From assembly GCA_009922405.1 (NCBI GenBank), contig RFVZ01000001.1:1-32475 (forward strand): a stretch of 32,475 nucleotides of DNA. Direction: 5' to 3'. Shown one piece after another: positions 8,386 through 16,148 of the stretch. Made by a program: the position numbers and the translations under genes. Under the pieces are notes generated by a model. It was not told the DNA's origin and ran no database searches. It was given only the letters and a program-made list of their open reading frames with translations. Within the stretch, counting starts at the first letter, position 1, and each line of letters begins with the position of its first letter. The stretch comes from Betaproteobacteria bacterium (GTDB lineage: Bacteria > Pseudomonadota > Gammaproteobacteria > Burkholderiales > Burkholderiaceae_E).

Positions 8386-8555
8386 TCCCCCAACCCCGCG
8401 AGGTCATCATGAGCACTGACTGCCAAGGAGTGCTTGCTGACCATGACTGTTGTCGCCAGCCGAATGAAGCCGGCATGGAACAGAATCACCGGAAGAATGG
8501 CCAGTGCCCTTAGGCCATCCAGCTCTTTTCGGTAGTGCGAGCGCTGGTCTGTCAC
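8382..8555 (-). pseudogene. 5' remnant of an acyltransferase-3 (OafA/YrhL-like) gene
   Basis: Reading on from the GT4 gene, a GTG at 8555 begins an open frame with SHYRKELDGLRALAILPVIL followed by FHAGF. This matches the start and first membrane helix of acyltransferase family 3 proteins, which O-acetylate surface polysaccharides. The expected next segment (GGFVGVD-type, then FFVISGYLI) is absent in all three frames, and the frame closes after about 57 codons; a whole enzyme needs 350 or more residues and about ten membrane helices. Homology ends near 8455, leaving unrelated residues before the stop. The gene was most likely last in the minus-strand EPS operon and lost its 3' part by deletion or rearrangement. 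Confidence 0.75.
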
Positions 8556-8578
8556 AACAGGGAGACCCCAGCCAGCGG

Positions 8579-9748
8579 TCAGCCCGCTGCGGGTGATGGA
8601 TTCCAGTTGCGCGCGGCGCGACACAGGGCAATGAAGTCCGGTTCAAGCTTCGACCAAAGCGCCTTAATGCCCTCTTGGTAGGCCAGCTTTGAGGCGACTT
8701 CGAGTTCAGCGGGGTTGGCGAGGCGCTCTCGAATCAGACGGGCGAAGTCTGCCGCGTCGAACTCACAGAACCAGCCTGCCCCGCCTTCTGAGAGCAGATC
8801 TCGATGGCAAGCGTTGTTGGAAACAATGACGGGAAGGCCGTTGACCATGTATTCGTGAATTTTTGTCGGCGGATTGAAGGTATTCCAAGGGCGTTCAGCC
8901 ACCAAGCTCAAACCGATATGGGCTTTGGCAAGCAATGCAGGGATCTCTTGGCCGGGAAGCCGACCGAGGAGAGTGACCCGGTCTTCGATCCCAAGCCTCT
9001 GGACCTGAAATCTGCACTCTTCGAGTTGGGGGCCGGTTGCACCAATAAGGGTGAGATGCACCGGAAGGGATTGGCGTTTAAGGAGCGCGATTGCACTAAA
9101 CATGACGTCTCGACCACGCTCGGCGTTGATCGAGCCCGCAATGACCAGGCGAAGCGATTCCCCGGGTTGATACTGCCGAGGGACGGGTGTCGGGTGCAGC
9201 GCATGATTTTCAGAAACCCCTAACGGCACCGTCACTGCACGCAGTGGATGGACGCCATGCGCAAGCAGGTCCTCGCGGAGTCGGGCACCAATCGGGAGTA
9301 CGACCGAAGCGCGTGCGGCTGCCAAGTATGAGAGTCGGGTCAATGTCATATTGAACCAGCGCACTAAACGTGTCGGGGCATGACTGTCGAACAACTGGGA
9401 TGGATGGACATTCCAGTAAAGAACCGTTGGGAATGAGGCGGGCAAGCCCAATCGGACGGGCGCCATTTGACTCCCGAGAAGGAGTACGAGATCGGGGTTA
9501 CGTTTCGCGATCCAGGGGATGAGCCGTAGGCACCACCACCACATTTGCAGTCGAGATCCACCGGGGGAGGACAACACTTCCACCGAGACCGAAAGGTCTT
9601 CAAGTTCGCGCTGGAATCGAATGTCCCGAACGACAACGATGACCCGCCATCGAGACGCCAATGAACCAATTCGCTGGCGAAAGTCCTGGTAACCGGTCTG
9701 GTCATCGTAGAACCAGACCGGAACAATCGCGAGTGGCCTTTCATTCAT
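8579..9748 (-). CDS. GT4-family glycosyltransferase
   Basis: A 389-residue GT-B glycosyltransferase. Its C-terminal domain shows LRLVIAGSINAERGRDVMFSA-like donor-domain opening residues (about 215-235), LTLIGATGPQLEEC, RVTLLGRLPGQEIPALLAKA and the acceptor-side ending NPPTKIHEYMVNGLPVIVSN, with the GT4-type Glu in HEYM. The N-terminal half is hydrophobic and basic, suiting a lipid-linked acceptor. Start choice: ATG at 9748, because AGAGG lies 5 nt upstream; a GTG at 9754 overlaps that ribosome binding site. It follows the flippase gene by 12 bp in the minus-strand EPS operon. Sugar specificity is unknown. Downstream is only the acyltransferase remnant. Confidence 0.88.
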   Translation of the reverse strand: MNERPLAIVPVWFYDDQTGYQDFRQRIGSLASRWRVIVVVRDIRFQRELEDLSVSVEVLSSPGGSRLQMWWWCLRLIPWIAKRNPDLVLLLGSQMAPVRLGLPASFPTVLYWNVHPSQLFDSHAPTRLVRWFNMTLTRLSYLAAARASVVLPIGARLREDLLAHGVHPLRAVTVPLGVSENHALHPTPVPRQYQPGESLRLVIAGSINAERGRDVMFSAIALLKRQSLPVHLTLIGATGPQLEECRFQVQRLGIEDRVTLLGRLPGQEIPALLAKAHIGLSLVAERPWNTFNPPTKIHEYMVNGLPVIVSNNACHRDLLSEGGAGWFCEFDAADFARLIRERLANPAELEVASKLAYQEGIKALWSKLEPDFIALCRAARNWNPSPAAG

Positions 9749-9760
9749 CAGCACCTCTAT

Positions 9761-11251
9761 TTAACGAGCAGTATTCACGAGGCGAACGACAGTCGAGATC
9801 TCACTGAGTTTGGCGAACCGAAACAACCCAGCCGAACCTCCAAAAACGATCAAGGCCAAGAGCAGACTCGAGAAGCCCCCGCTCCAAGCTGTTTGAAACC
9901 AAAGGACAGCCCAGAACGTCACACCGAGGGATAGCAGGGCCACCGCAAGTGAGCGAATGCCAAGAGGACACGTGAGCAAACATCGTGCGGGCTCGCCACC
10001 CTCCAACCTGAGAAGCATTGAGGCGAGGATGATCACCCGGACGCCCGCAACCGCCGCCACGCCTATTGCCCCAGCGAGGGCGCCCGATGCGATGACAATT
10101 GGCACCGCGAGGAGCGAGGAAAGCATGCTGGCGCGGTTCAACAAAATCGCGTCACCGGCCGCGTTATAGGCGCTCCAGAGCGCGGATTCAATGCTGGCGA
10201 ACATCAACTGCCCGATCAGGAGCGCAGCGATCGGGAGATGTTGTCCAAATCGATCCTTCGTCAAGAGATGTTCGAGTTCTGGCCCTGCCGCAATCAAGAC
10301 AACCAGAGCGACACACAGGACGAACAAATTGACTCGAGCCATGACAGTGAGCGCCCCGAGAACCGCGGAGTCCGCGCGAACGTGGTTTAGTCGGCGCGCA
10401 GAGAGGCTGGTTTCGATATTGGGTAACACGAGTTGTAGTGGCAAGAACGCTTTTGCCCGATCGGCCAGTTGTTGAAAAAAGGCAAATGCGGCCAGGCTTG
10501 CGGTGTCAGCGAAAACCCCAACGATCAGTCGAAGTGCGGGTCCCTGAGTTGGCATCGAGGTCAGGTAGGCCCCCCAAGCGGATAGGCAGCACTTCAGGAT
10601 CGTTCGACGGTCTTTGAAGGCCCAAGGTTGAAGTACCTGATGGTTTTGGGCTGTCTGACGAGCCAGTAACTGCAGCATGGCAAACACCACCAGTAAGGCC
10701 TGCAGTGACTCTGTCCAAAGGGTGACACGGATGACGTAATCGAGCGTCAACCCGTCCTCGTTGAGCCATACTTGACCACCGAATGCGCCGCTTCTGACCA
10801 ACAAAATTAACAATCCGATGATGGCGACTGTTCGGTGCAAAGCAAACGCCGAAGCGGTGACGGTCAGCCCTTCGGTCGTTGCGACAATGGCAACCAAGGT
10901 CACGAATAACGGCGTCGACACAGCCTTGATGGGTACCGCAACGAAAGTCACACCGAGGGCGATCCACGTGACCCCCATTGCCAGGATGATGGAAGCAACC
11001 AAGCGCATCAGAATCAACTCGGCTCCGAGTTGAAGAGCGGGCCTGACGTGGCCAGCAGCGTGCAGCGGCGGGATAAAACGGAAAGCCCCGCGGTCGTATC
11101 CGAGTGATCCGGCGACAACCACCAACATCACCATCGACAATAGCAATGCATAGTCCGCGTAGACCATGAGCGCCATATTCCGGGCCAGAACGATCGGAAC
11201 GAAAAGGCCCAGGAGACCGGTCAGTACCCGAATTGCCGCAAACCCAAGCAT
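9761..11251 (-). CDS. Wzx-like oligosaccharide flippase
   Basis: A 496-residue integral membrane protein with roughly 12-14 predicted hydrophobic helices, of the polysaccharide transporter (PST/MOP) type. It opens with a helix, then the polar-aromatic segment VLARNMALMVYADYALLLSM, as Wzx proteins do, and a charged loop SLGYDRGAFRF (about 49-59) follows helix 2. Its role by family is to flip the undecaprenyl-diphosphate-linked repeat unit to the periplasm. It lies between the polymerase gene and a GT4 gene, which supports the call over a drug-exporting MATE protein. The start ATG is only 6 nt after the polymerase TAG and in the same frame. No clear ribosome binding site precedes it, so it probably depends on coupling. 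Confidence 0.82.
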   Translation of the reverse strand: MLGFAAIRVLTGLLGLFVPIVLARNMALMVYADYALLLSMVMLVVVAGSLGYDRGAFRFIPPLHAAGHVRPALQLGAELILMRLVASIILAMGVTWIALGVTFVAVPIKAVSTPLFVTLVAIVATTEGLTVTASAFALHRTVAIIGLLILLVRSGAFGGQVWLNEDGLTLDYVIRVTLWTESLQALLVVFAMLQLLARQTAQNHQVLQPWAFKDRRTILKCCLSAWGAYLTSMPTQGPALRLIVGVFADTASLAAFAFFQQLADRAKAFLPLQLVLPNIETSLSARRLNHVRADSAVLGALTVMARVNLFVLCVALVVLIAAGPELEHLLTKDRFGQHLPIAALLIGQLMFASIESALWSAYNAAGDAILLNRASMLSSLLAVPIVIASGALAGAIGVAAVAGVRVIILASMLLRLEGGEPARCLLTCPLGIRSLAVALLSLGVTFWAVLWFQTAWSGGFSSLLLALIVFGGSAGLFRFAKLSEISTVVRLVNTAR

Positions 11252-11257
11252 CGCGAA

Positions 11258-12817
11258 CTAGAGGGGGGGGCGATGGGTTCGTAGCCACCCCACATAGCCG
11301 ATTGAGAGTGCCAGCAGCAGCTGTGTACAGGGTTCATCGACCAGGGCCCGGTCGTAGAAGAGCATCGTGACAAAAACAGCCAAGAGACTCGCGACCATCC
11401 GCGTTGAGGCCCGATGGGTTGCTGACAAGCTTCGGTCCCCGATCAGGCGCATGGAATAGGCCAGCGTCACCAGGATCAATCCGCCAAACAAAAGGGCACC
11501 AATGACTCCAGCATCCCAAAGCAACATCGATAGGGTCGTCGCCGCAATGGCGAGCGGTGCAAAGCGCTGTGCAACAACGCCGACCGCAACCACGCTCTTG
11601 GCGCGCGAGGCTGCGGGACCAAATCCGATCAGGCGGTTTGGCCAGTCGGTGTACTGATCGTCAATCCAGAGCGCAATGGAAGCCCCTCGACTAATTTCAC
11701 CAGTTTGATAATTGATTTCGGATGGATTAAAGAAGTATCTGGATGCCCGTTCAATGCGAACCTCAATGGGCACATGTTCAGCGCCCCGATTGGTCCAGTG
11801 AACGGCTTCGTAAACCATCGCAGTCCCAACGACGAATGCGGCCAAGGCACCGATCACCCCAATCAACATTCCGGGTCGGCGGATCAGATGGTCGTGAAAA
11901 CCCACGCAGACCGCGATCGGCACCCAGAAAAATGCTGCTTTAACCTCGCCAGCCAAGGTCAGCGCGATCGAAAAAGCAATGGTCAGGATGGCGACCGACC
12001 AGCCCCCCAACTTGAACTGCGCGCGTGAAACCGCTAGGACGGATGCGGCGATTCCGTAAAGCACCAGAAAACTGCTATTGCCGCCACCATCGCCGCCGAA
12101 TGTGCCGACGACCGCATCAAACGCGGTTTCATCACCGCGGGACTGACGCTCAGGAACGAGCACAAGCACCTGATAAAGAACTGCGGGCAGTTGCAGCGCG
12201 AGGCCCCAAGGAATCCAGCGCCAGAGCCGATCGAGTTGGTCGACGCTCCAACGATGAAACAGCAGCGCAAAAGTGACCGCCCAAAATGGAAGGTAGGTCT
12301 TCAGACCAACGGCAACCTGGACCCATGGCGAGCGGTTGATCACTGCAGAAATCAGCATGATCGACACGTAAATCATCAACAAAATCGGAATGGCACCGGA
12401 ATTCCCCGCACGCTCTTCCGAATCAGGTGGGGACTTGGCGATCCTCAGGCGTTCCAAGAGTGAACGCACAAAAACTAGAACGGCCAAGCCATAAGGTATC
12501 CAGGCGACGACTGGCGACAATAGAACGCTCGCCATTGGCCCCTGAATAAAAAATGTGAGAACCAAGAGCATCCAGATCAGCCACTCGATTGGTACGAATA
12601 ACGCGCCAAGACCAGCCAACCCGCCGAGCAAGAGGAACAGGATGGGTAACGCTCCGATCGCAATCAGAAGACCTGAGGCGATGGCAAGGCTAAGAAGGGC
12701 CAGAAGCGCCAACGTTGGCAGAGCGGGCACGGTCGGCAGAGTCCGCAGAGTCCGCAGCCTCGGCAGAGTTGACTGCGGCGGCCACGCGCCCGTCGGTCTT
12801 ACGGAGGGTTCAAGCAC
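11258..12817 (-). CDS. Wzy-like O-antigen/EPS polymerase
   Basis: A 519-residue polytopic membrane protein with about 11-12 hydrophobic helices and a long periplasmic-type loop (about 345-420), the layout of Wzy polymerases and O-antigen ligases. The loop has Arg-rich pieces (VRIERASRYFF, RLIGFGPAASR) like those that hold the glycan. Polymerase is preferred over ligase because it sits between the chain-length regulators and the flippase. The start is GTG at 12817, which overlaps the epsG stop by 8 bp. The first 35 residues are a cytoplasmic lead made largely of a three-residue repeat (P/R-T-L) encoded by 9 bp DNA repeats. The last codons contain eight consecutive C bases. Confidence 0.8.
   Translation of the reverse strand: MLEPSVRPTGAWPPQSTLPRLRTLRTLPTVPALPTLALLALLSLAIASGLLIAIGALPILFLLLGGLAGLGALFVPIEWLIWMLLVLTFFIQGPMASVLLSPVVAWIPYGLAVLVFVRSLLERLRIAKSPPDSEERAGNSGAIPILLMIYVSIMLISAVINRSPWVQVAVGLKTYLPFWAVTFALLFHRWSVDQLDRLWRWIPWGLALQLPAVLYQVLVLVPERQSRGDETAFDAVVGTFGGDGGGNSSFLVLYGIAASVLAVSRAQFKLGGWSVAILTIAFSIALTLAGEVKAAFFWVPIAVCVGFHDHLIRRPGMLIGVIGALAAFVVGTAMVYEAVHWTNRGAEHVPIEVRIERASRYFFNPSEINYQTGEISRGASIALWIDDQYTDWPNRLIGFGPAASRAKSVVAVGVVAQRFAPLAIAATTLSMLLWDAGVIGALLFGGLILVTLAYSMRLIGDRSLSATHRASTRMVASLLAVFVTMLFYDRALVDEPCTQLLLALSIGYVGWLRTHRPPL
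11263..11270 (-). repeat. C8 homopolymer in the last codons of the polymerase gene
   Basis: Eight C on the coding strand (G8 on the plus strand), 2 nt before the TAG. A one-base loss would give a short altered tail ending about 14 codons into the flippase gene. A one-base gain would open a frame running to about 10506. Confidence 0.85.
12717..12770 (-). repeat. Six 9-bp degenerate tandem repeats in the 5' end of the polymerase gene
   Basis: On the plus strand the units are GGCAGAGCG, GGCACGGTC, GGCAGAGTC, CGCAGAGTC, CGCAGCCTC and GGCAGAGTT. On the coding strand they encode the residue series TLP-RLR-TLR-TLP-TVP-ALP before the first membrane helix. The unit is three codons, so copy-number changes would keep the reading frame. 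Confidence 0.85.
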
Positions 12818-13721
12818 CCGACAGCACCGAGCCGAAAAGCTTGCCGCCTACGTCCGTGATGGACTTGACCAAGGCTTGCACCGCTCTGGCCCGGCTACTG
12901 CCCCGGCGCGCAACCAGCACATTGCCATCGACTCGGGCCGAGATTGCGAGGAGTTCGGGGGCTTCCGATGCCGCTGGCGTATCCAGAATAATCACCTGAT
13001 GCAATTCGGCGGCATGCCGAAGGAGCTCGCCGAATCGGGGTCCTACGAGAAGGTCGGCGGCATTGGGGGGCTCGCCGCCACACGAAATCAGACTGAGTGA
13101 GCGCATGGGCTCGATCTGAACTTTGGCGCCGGCCGAGGGACGCCCGGAAAGAATGGTTGACAGCCCCACGCTGCCATCCAGTCCAAACATGCGGTGGAGT
13201 CGACCGCGGCGCATGTCCGCATCAATGAGCAGAACCTCAAGACCCGTTTGAGCGAATACCACCGCGAGATTGGCAGCAAGAAAACTGCGTCCCTCGGAGC
13301 GGGCAACGCCAACAAGCGCCACTGTGCGAGGCTCGGATGGACCGAGTGCGCTCCAGCGCAACATCAGTTGGTCCCGCAGTTCGCGCAGGTCGTCTAGTAC
13401 GGGGTGAAAAGACTCGTGCGCTGCGATGACCTCGCGGTCAATGCGGTGCTCTCCAGGAATGACGAGCGGCAGATCAAACTGATAGGCCAGGAGCGTCTTT
13501 AAATCTTCGGGCAGTAAAAGACCGAGCGCAATCGCGGCTTCGCCAAATCGCATGCCGGAAGCCCGAGCATGGCAGACGATTCGATCAATTTCCTCGTCGT
13601 TAAGCAGTCCCGCCTCCTTCAGGATACGGCCGAGGGGTTGATCGCGCGCTAGCCCAGTCTGCGTCACGCGACTTAGCTGGTTTGAAGAGTTCTGAACGCT
13701 CAGGTCCACCGATCCACTCAT
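12810..13721 (-). CDS. epsG: Polysaccharide co-polymerase tyrosine kinase EpsG (BY-kinase)
   Basis: A 303-residue cytoplasmic bacterial tyrosine kinase domain. An N-terminal region of about 85 residues (GRILKEAGLLNDEEIDRI, FGEAAIALGLL) is typical of EpsG. It is followed by the Walker A-like loop GVARSEGRSF (about 138-147), Walker A' LLIDADMRRGR (about 164-174) and Walker B IILDTPA (about 245-251). The loop has Arg where most BY-kinases have Lys; from memory GEGRS is usual in EpsG proteins, so this is not a defect. No C-terminal Tyr cluster is seen. Start choice: ATG 13721, because AGGAG lies 7 nt upstream; ATG 13742 or TTG 13745 would overlap the epsF stop. By family it works with EpsF to set chain length. 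Confidence 0.9.
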   Translation of the reverse strand: MSGSVDLSVQNSSNQLSRVTQTGLARDQPLGRILKEAGLLNDEEIDRIVCHARASGMRFGEAAIALGLLLPEDLKTLLAYQFDLPLVIPGEHRIDREVIAAHESFHPVLDDLRELRDQLMLRWSALGPSEPRTVALVGVARSEGRSFLAANLAVVFAQTGLEVLLIDADMRRGRLHRMFGLDGSVGLSTILSGRPSAGAKVQIEPMRSLSLISCGGEPPNAADLLVGPRFGELLRHAAELHQVIILDTPAASEAPELLAISARVDGNVLVARRGSSRARAVQALVKSITDVGGKLFGSVLSGA

Positions 13722-13741
13722 CCCTGTGCTCCTAGGCGTCA

Positions 13742-15145
13742 TCAAGTCAACGAAGAAGGCGAAACCCCAAGATGCAAGGGGCGTCTACCGACAACCCGAA
13801 TGCGCCCGATGACTGGACCAGGCAAGACGTTTTCCAAGTCTTCAAGAGTCCGAATACGTTGATCGGAAAATTCGAGCAGCAGGACGCCCAGGAAACCCAG
13901 AATCAGGCCGAGAAAGGCGCCCACAAGTCCATTCAGGATCAAATTGGGACTGGCGGGCTTTAGGGGTTCGACGGCTGGGTTCAGGGTCACCACATTGCCC
14001 TGGGTCGATCGACTCTCGAGCCCCGCCTGATTGAGCCGCTGCAAGCTCTGGTCGTAAGCCCGTTGAGCATTTTCGAGATCGCGTTCAAGCACTCTGAGTT
14101 CATCGCGACTTTGCTTCATGGCCATCACTCGGCCGCGCTGGGAATCAAGGGCGGTCCGCGCCTCGAGCTCTCTCCGTTCGGCCACCGAATAATTCTTGGA
14201 AATACTGCTGGCGACCGTATCAATTTCCTGCAAGACCCGTGTGCGGGTTGCGTCAAGCTCTTGCTGCAATTTCAGAATCTCGGGATGGTTGCGGCCGTAA
14301 ACCGCAGAGAGCTCACGCTGACGGGCCTCAAGGCGCGCCTGATTGGCCTTGAGTTGCTGGACCAGCGGATTCTGAAGAATTTCGGGTAGATCCGAGGCCA
14401 CCCCGCGACTCAGGGATTCGACCGCAAGTTGCCGACGCTTGGCAGCCTCGCCAGTTTGGGCGGACAAGCCCACCATCTGGGTCGAGAGCTCGAGCAGTCG
14501 GGCACTTTCGACATCAAACCGCTCTTCGGACGAAAAGATGCCCTTGGCGCGCTGGTAATCCGTGACCCGTCGCTGGGTCTGATCCAGCCGCTCGCGCAGC
14601 AACTGCACCTGCTCGGCGAACCAGACTCGAGACTGCTTGGCTGGGGCAATGCGGATTTCAATTTGGGTCTCGACGTAAGCCTGGCCAAAGGCATTGGCGA
14701 TCGAGGCCGCACTCGCAGCGGTGCCGGCCGTGGCGGTAATCGACAAAACAGACGAATCGCGTGTCGGTCGAACATCCAGGCGTCGCAGCAATCCATCTGC
14801 AACCCATTGCCGAATCGCCCCCCGACCCTGAGTCTCCTTTTGCCAAGCAGCGACGGTTTCAGGCGAGTCTGTCAGACCCAATGCATCCACGACCCGCAAC
14901 GCAACTTTCTGACTAGTGAGGATTTCCACCTGGGTTGACAGGTAGGCCTGCATCATCGCAGCCGGCAGGGCGGGCCCAGACACCGGATTGGTTGCACCCA
15001 GATCCAGAAGCACCTGTGTGCTGGCCAGATAGGTGGGTTTGCGCGTCAAACCGAACCCAAGCGCACCGCCCAACACAATAAGGGTGGTGAGCACGATGAC
15101 CCACCATCGGGCCAGAATGATCGAAAACAATTGACGTGGATTCAT
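13742..15145 (-). CDS. epsF: Chain-length determinant protein EpsF (Wzz/PCP family)
   Basis: A 467-residue inner-membrane polysaccharide co-polymerase. One membrane helix lies near the N-terminus (WWVIVLTTLIVLGGALGFGL, about 14-33) and one near the C-terminus (about 405-427), with a long periplasmic helical domain between (about 175-375, rich in Gln, Arg and Glu, coiled-coil like). The proline-rich motif AVEPLKPASPN before the second helix is the Wzz signature. There is no fused kinase domain; that is supplied by epsG just downstream, as in EpsF/EpsG systems. It controls chain length together with the Wzy polymerase and may contact the EpsE channel. It follows epsE after 40 bp. Confidence 0.92.
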   Translation of the reverse strand: MNPRQLFSIILARWWVIVLTTLIVLGGALGFGLTRKPTYLASTQVLLDLGATNPVSGPALPAAMMQAYLSTQVEILTSQKVALRVVDALGLTDSPETVAAWQKETQGRGAIRQWVADGLLRRLDVRPTRDSSVLSITATAGTAASAASIANAFGQAYVETQIEIRIAPAKQSRVWFAEQVQLLRERLDQTQRRVTDYQRAKGIFSSEERFDVESARLLELSTQMVGLSAQTGEAAKRRQLAVESLSRGVASDLPEILQNPLVQQLKANQARLEARQRELSAVYGRNHPEILKLQQELDATRTRVLQEIDTVASSISKNYSVAERRELEARTALDSQRGRVMAMKQSRDELRVLERDLENAQRAYDQSLQRLNQAGLESRSTQGNVVTLNPAVEPLKPASPNLILNGLVGAFLGLILGFLGVLLLEFSDQRIRTLEDLENVLPGPVIGRIRVVGRRPLHLGVSPSSLT

Positions 15146-15185
15146 GAGGTTCTCCGAATCACCGGGTTCACGGCAAGCACGCCAC

Positions 15186-16061
15186 TCAGAACAGACTCTC
15201 GCGAAGGAAAATCAAGTCCGACGCGCGTACCGCCTCGTCGAGCCGGGGTTCGAATACTCGAACTTCCCCGCGATCGTCCCGTCGAAATACCCGCAAGCCC
15301 CGGTCAGTGCCACGCAAGGTCAGCCCTCCCCCTTTTGCGACGGCTTGTGCAAGCGTCATCCCGCGTTCAATGGGATACATACCAGGACGCTGTACCTGCC
15401 CGTAAACGTAATAAACGGGCGCTCGGTGAACGTAAACGGAATCACCGGACCGCAACGGAACGTCCTGTTCGAACTTCCCTGCAACGAAGATTTCATTGAG
15501 GTCGATTTCCATGCGCCTCGGTGCACCGGTCTGCGCGGTCGTGATGACCACGCGGTCGCCCCCGCCCTCTGAGACTCCACCCGCAAGGGCGAGCACCTCA
15601 GAAAGACGCATGGTCTGGGCATCCATCGGGTAGCGCCCTGGGCGGTTGACGTTGCCCAGCACAGAAACTTGTTGACTCCGAAACTGACTCACCTGAATCG
15701 AAACTTGCGGATCGCGCAGAAAGCCCCCCTCTTGCAAGCCACGGGCAATCAAGCGCTCAGCTTGATCGGTGCTCAGACCACCGACCTGTAAGGTGCCCAG
15801 TAGGGGAAAGGTTATTCGACCAGAATCCGCGATCCGGGACTCAATCGACAGGTCCGGGTGCTGAAACACCATGATCTTTAGGACATCGCCCGAGCCCAAG
15901 GGGTAGTCGCCGTTTGAGCGTTGCTCGGCGAGTGGCGGCAGGGCCTCGACGGCCAGGGCTCGGGGCGGCGCAGCATTGGCCATCGGCAGCACGAGCCAAA
16001 GGACAGAGCAGATCGAGATGGAACAGGAGCGAACAAGCGATTGGAGACATGACCGGTACAC
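15186..16061 (-). CDS. epsE: Polysaccharide export outer-membrane protein EpsE (Wza-like)
   Basis: A 291-residue periplasmic/outer-membrane export protein. The start is GTG at 16061, chosen because GGAGG lies 5 nt upstream and the resulting N-terminus is a signal peptide: basic residues, a hydrophobic core (ICSVLWLVLPM), then cleavage near ANA-A at about residue 33. A longer reading from 16106 would bury the signal. The poly_export domain begins at YPLGSGDVLKIMVFQHPDLS, followed by SLBB domains (VSVLGNVNRPGRYPM; VYVYGQV-type YYVYGQVQRPGMYPIE). No lipobox Cys is evident, unlike E. coli Wza. It should form the export channel for the polymer. It is preceded by a promoter-like signal and a strongly structured leader. 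Confidence 0.92.
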   Translation of the reverse strand: MYRSCLQSLVRSCSISICSVLWLVLPMANAAPPRALAVEALPPLAEQRSNGDYPLGSGDVLKIMVFQHPDLSIESRIADSGRITFPLLGTLQVGGLSTDQAERLIARGLQEGGFLRDPQVSIQVSQFRSQQVSVLGNVNRPGRYPMDAQTMRLSEVLALAGGVSEGGGDRVVITTAQTGAPRRMEIDLNEIFVAGKFEQDVPLRSGDSVYVHRAPVYYVYGQVQRPGMYPIERGMTLAQAVAKGGGLTLRGTDRGLRVFRRDDRGEVRVFEPRLDEAVRASDLIFLRESLF

Positions 16062-16062
16062 A

Positions 16063-16140
16063 GGAACCTCCAGTGGTTCCCACCAGTCTCGTGGGCGAGA
16101 CCGCACAATGCTGTGCGGAAATTAGCCCGTCGGGCCCGAC
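16063..16140 (-). promoter_or_regulatory. Structured epsE leader: a chain of perfect hairpins, one masking the RBS
   Basis: On the minus strand, in order: the palindrome GTCGGGCCCGAC (16140-16129); CCGCACA-GCAT-TGTGCGG (16118-16101); GTCTCG-CCCA-CGAGAC (16101-16086); the short GTGG-GAA-CCAC (16083-16073); and GGAACC-ACTGGA-GGTTCC (16080-16063). The last holds GGAGG, the epsE ribosome binding site, partly in its stem. The last two share bases and cannot form together. No known riboswitch is recognised; regulation of epsE translation is an inference. Confidence 0.6.
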
Positions 16141-16148
16141 TTAAACAA
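16119..16148 (-). promoter_or_regulatory. Possible sigma-70 promoter for epsE, palindrome in the spacer
   Basis: On the minus strand, TTGTTT (16148-16143) and TAATTT (16124-16119) are separated by 18 bp that contain the perfect 12 bp palindrome GTCGGGCCCGAC. The -35 matches consensus in its TTG and the -10 in its first two and last bases. If real, transcription would start near the first leader hairpin and a repressor could bind the spacer. Confidence 0.35.

Noticed and set aside
10506..11288. Minus-strand open frame of 260 codons overlapping wzx
   Set aside because: Composition is Arg/Gly/Pro-rich with no hydrophobic pattern; it is a frame shadow of wzx. It matters only as the frame entered if the C8 tract gains a base.
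12810..13721. EpsG as an inactive kinase because Walker A has Arg instead of Lys
   Set aside because: As I recall, the GEGRS form is usual within EpsG-type proteins, so it is not evidence of inactivation.
15186..16106. epsE start at 16106
   Set aside because: It would place 15 extra residues before the signal peptide and leave GGAGG inside the coding region; GTG 16061 fits both signals.
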